Part shown: positions 21,121 through 22,142 of the stretch, in pieces
Layout: each line of letters starts with the position of its first letter
Position numbering within the stretch: the first letter of the stretch is position 1
Source of the DNA: Lachnospiraceae bacterium
Lineage (GTDB): Bacteria > Bacillota_A > Clostridia > Lachnospirales > Lachnospiraceae
Reading direction: 5' to 3'
Assembly: GCA_024689605.1 (NCBI GenBank)
Contig: JAILDD010000001.1
Span: forward strand, 1 to 22,142
Length of the DNA stretch: 22,142 bases
The notes under the pieces: model-generated
What the model saw: only the letters and a program-made list of their open reading frames with translations
Database searches by the model: none
Told to the model about the DNA's origin: nothing
Program-made: the position numbers and the translations under genes

Positions 21121-21143
21121 AATTATATTTAAGGAGGACGACA

Positions 21144-22142
21144 ATGGAAAAACAGAATGTACCTGAGATTTTCGGTTCTATGGTTTTTGACGACAGGGTT
21201 ATGAGAGCAAGGCTTTCAGCCGATGTTTACAGTTCTCTTAAGAAGACCATCGACGAGAATGAAAAGCTTGACGAAGAAGTTGCAGAAGCAGTTGCACTTC
21301 AGATGCGTGACTGGGCAGTTGAAAAGGGAGCAACCCATTTCACACATTGGTTCCAGCCTCTTACCGGTGTTACCGCAGAGAAGCACGATAGCTTTATCAC
21401 ACCTTCTCCCGATGGAGGCGTGATCATGGAATTCTCCGGCAAGGAGCTGATCAAGGGCGAGCCTGATGCATCTTCATTCCCTTCAGGCGGCTTAAGAGCT
21501 ACTTTTGAAGCAAGAGGATATACAGCATGGGATCCTACATCTTATGCATTTATCAAGGATCATACACTCTGCATTCCCACAGCATTCTGTTCATACTCAG
21601 GAGATGCTCTTGATAAGAAGACACCGCTCCTTCGTTCCATGCAGGCACTTGACCGTCAGGCTAAGAGAATACTTAAGCTTTTCGGCGTAGAAGCTAAGTA
21701 TGTAAGAACAAGCGTAGGACCTGAGCAGGAATACTTCCTTATTGATAAAGAAATGTTTGAAAAGAGACCGGACCTTGTTTATACGGGAAGGACACTTTTC
21801 GGAGCTATGCCTCCTAAGGGACAGGAACTTGATGATCATTACTTCGGTGTTATCAAGCCCAGGGTAACAGCTTTTATGGAAGACTTAAATGCAGAGCTCT
21901 GGAAGCTGGGAATCCTTGCAAAGACAGAGCACAACGAAGTTGCTCCTGCACAGCACGAGCTTGCACCCATCTTCTCCACAACTAATGTGGCTACAGATAA
22001 CAACCAGCTTACAATGGAGATCATGCAGAAGGTTGCAAGAAAGCACGGCATGGTATGTCTCCTTCATGAGAAGCCTTTCGCAGGCGTTAACGGTTCAGGT
22101 AAGCATAACAACTGGTCAATGGCAACAGATACCGGAATGAAT
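21144..22142 (+). CDS. glnN: Glutamine synthetase type III, N-terminal part
   Basis: 333 codons, open to the window edge; the full family protein has about 700 residues, so about half is present. It begins [20 protein letters not shown], a GSIII hallmark, with [19 protein letters not shown], then [20 protein letters not shown], the catalytic-core [24 protein letters not shown] and the nucleotide-site [12 protein letters not shown]. It makes glutamine from glutamate, ammonia and ATP in the cytosol as a dodecamer in this class. GSIII is common in Lachnospiraceae and Bacteroidota. It has an optimal ribosome binding site six bases before the ATG, and its codons (many CTT, GCA, GTT, AAG) look like a highly expressed gene. 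Expression is likely controlled through the terminator in its leader. Confidence 0.95.
   Translation, partial: MEKQNVPEIFGSMVFDDRVMRARLSADVYSSLKKTIDENEKLDEEVAEAVALQMRDWAVEKGATHFTHWFQPLTGVTAEKHDSFITPSPDGGVIMEFSGKELIKGEPDASSFPSGGLRATFEARGYTAWDPTSYAFIKDHTLCIPTAFCSYSGDALDKKTPLLRSMQALDRQAKRILKLFGVEAKYVRTSVGPEQEYFLIDKEMFEKRPDLVYTGRTLFGAMPPKGQELDDHYFGVIKPRVTAFMEDLNAELWKLGILAKTEHNEVAPAQHELAPIFSTTNVATDNNQLTMEIMQKVARKHGMVCLLHEKPFAGVNGSGKHNNWSMATDTGMN

Noticed and set aside
21223..21690. Short plus-strand ORFs inside glnN (66 and 61 residues, and one near 21889)
   Set aside because: They are out-of-frame readings of glnN, whose own frame runs unbroken from 21144 to the window end.

Overview
The window looks like the chromosome of an anaerobic Firmicute of class Clostridia, most likely Lachnospiraceae (Butyrivibrio/Roseburia-like). 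That is inferred from the mid-40s GC content, the GGAGG-type ribosome binding sites, the clostridial form of ZnuA, type III glutamine synthetase, a SleB-like wall hydrolase, and several sensor proteins with GGDEF or HD-GYP domains. No tRNA, rRNA, CRISPR array or insertion sequence was seen.

Layout. (a) 2-211 is the 3' end of an RlmI-type 23S rRNA cytosine-C5 methyltransferase. It is followed by a PAS + HD-GYP protein, a probable c-di-GMP phosphodiesterase (243-1547). (b) 1554-4892 is a zinc-uptake cluster with its own promoter. It holds a Cys-rich small membrane protein, ZnuA with a triple His-rich repeat, ZnuB, an acidic lipoprotein with a Cys-Cys motif, and a 57-residue protein. No ATPase gene (znuC) is present. 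(c) 4947-7560 pairs a sugar-binding lipoprotein with a membrane GGDEF protein (TAATG junction). The lipoprotein's well-placed start is out of frame by one base across an A8 tract. (d) 7581-9867 has a strong promoter with a WalR-like box, an SH3b/SleB-type wall hydrolase, and N-carbamoylputrescine amidase.

(e) 9918-12920 is one large sensor gene (membrane domain + Reg_prop beta-propeller + GGDEF) now split into three frames. The first break lies on a canonical A AAA AAG slippery heptamer. The second is best explained by an internal deletion that also removed the membrane segment needed before the GGDEF domain. (f) 12951-16294 carries a small helical protein, a MOP-superfamily polysaccharide/lipid flippase, a GNAT acetyltransferase, a 76-residue unknown and RidA. 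It ends in a structured terminator. (g) 16450-19807 holds a GT4 glycosyltransferase with three 11-residue repeats at its C-terminus, followed by a cytosolic GH13 alpha-glucosidase of probable alpha-1,6 type. (h) On the minus strand, 19797-20891 is a six-TM diguanylate cyclase with an intact I-site, divergent from (i) glnN. glnN is truncated by the window edge and has a strong promoter followed at once by a strong terminator hairpin in its leader.

Themes: c-di-GMP signalling (one HD-GYP and three GGDEF loci in 21 kb), envelope and glycolipid functions, and zinc and nitrogen acquisition. The best candidates for something undescribed are the enlarged zinc operon lacking an ATPase, the sugar-binding lipoprotein/GGDEF pair with its A8 frame switch, the split propeller-GGDEF gene, the structured terminator before the GT4 gene and the glnN leader attenuator.
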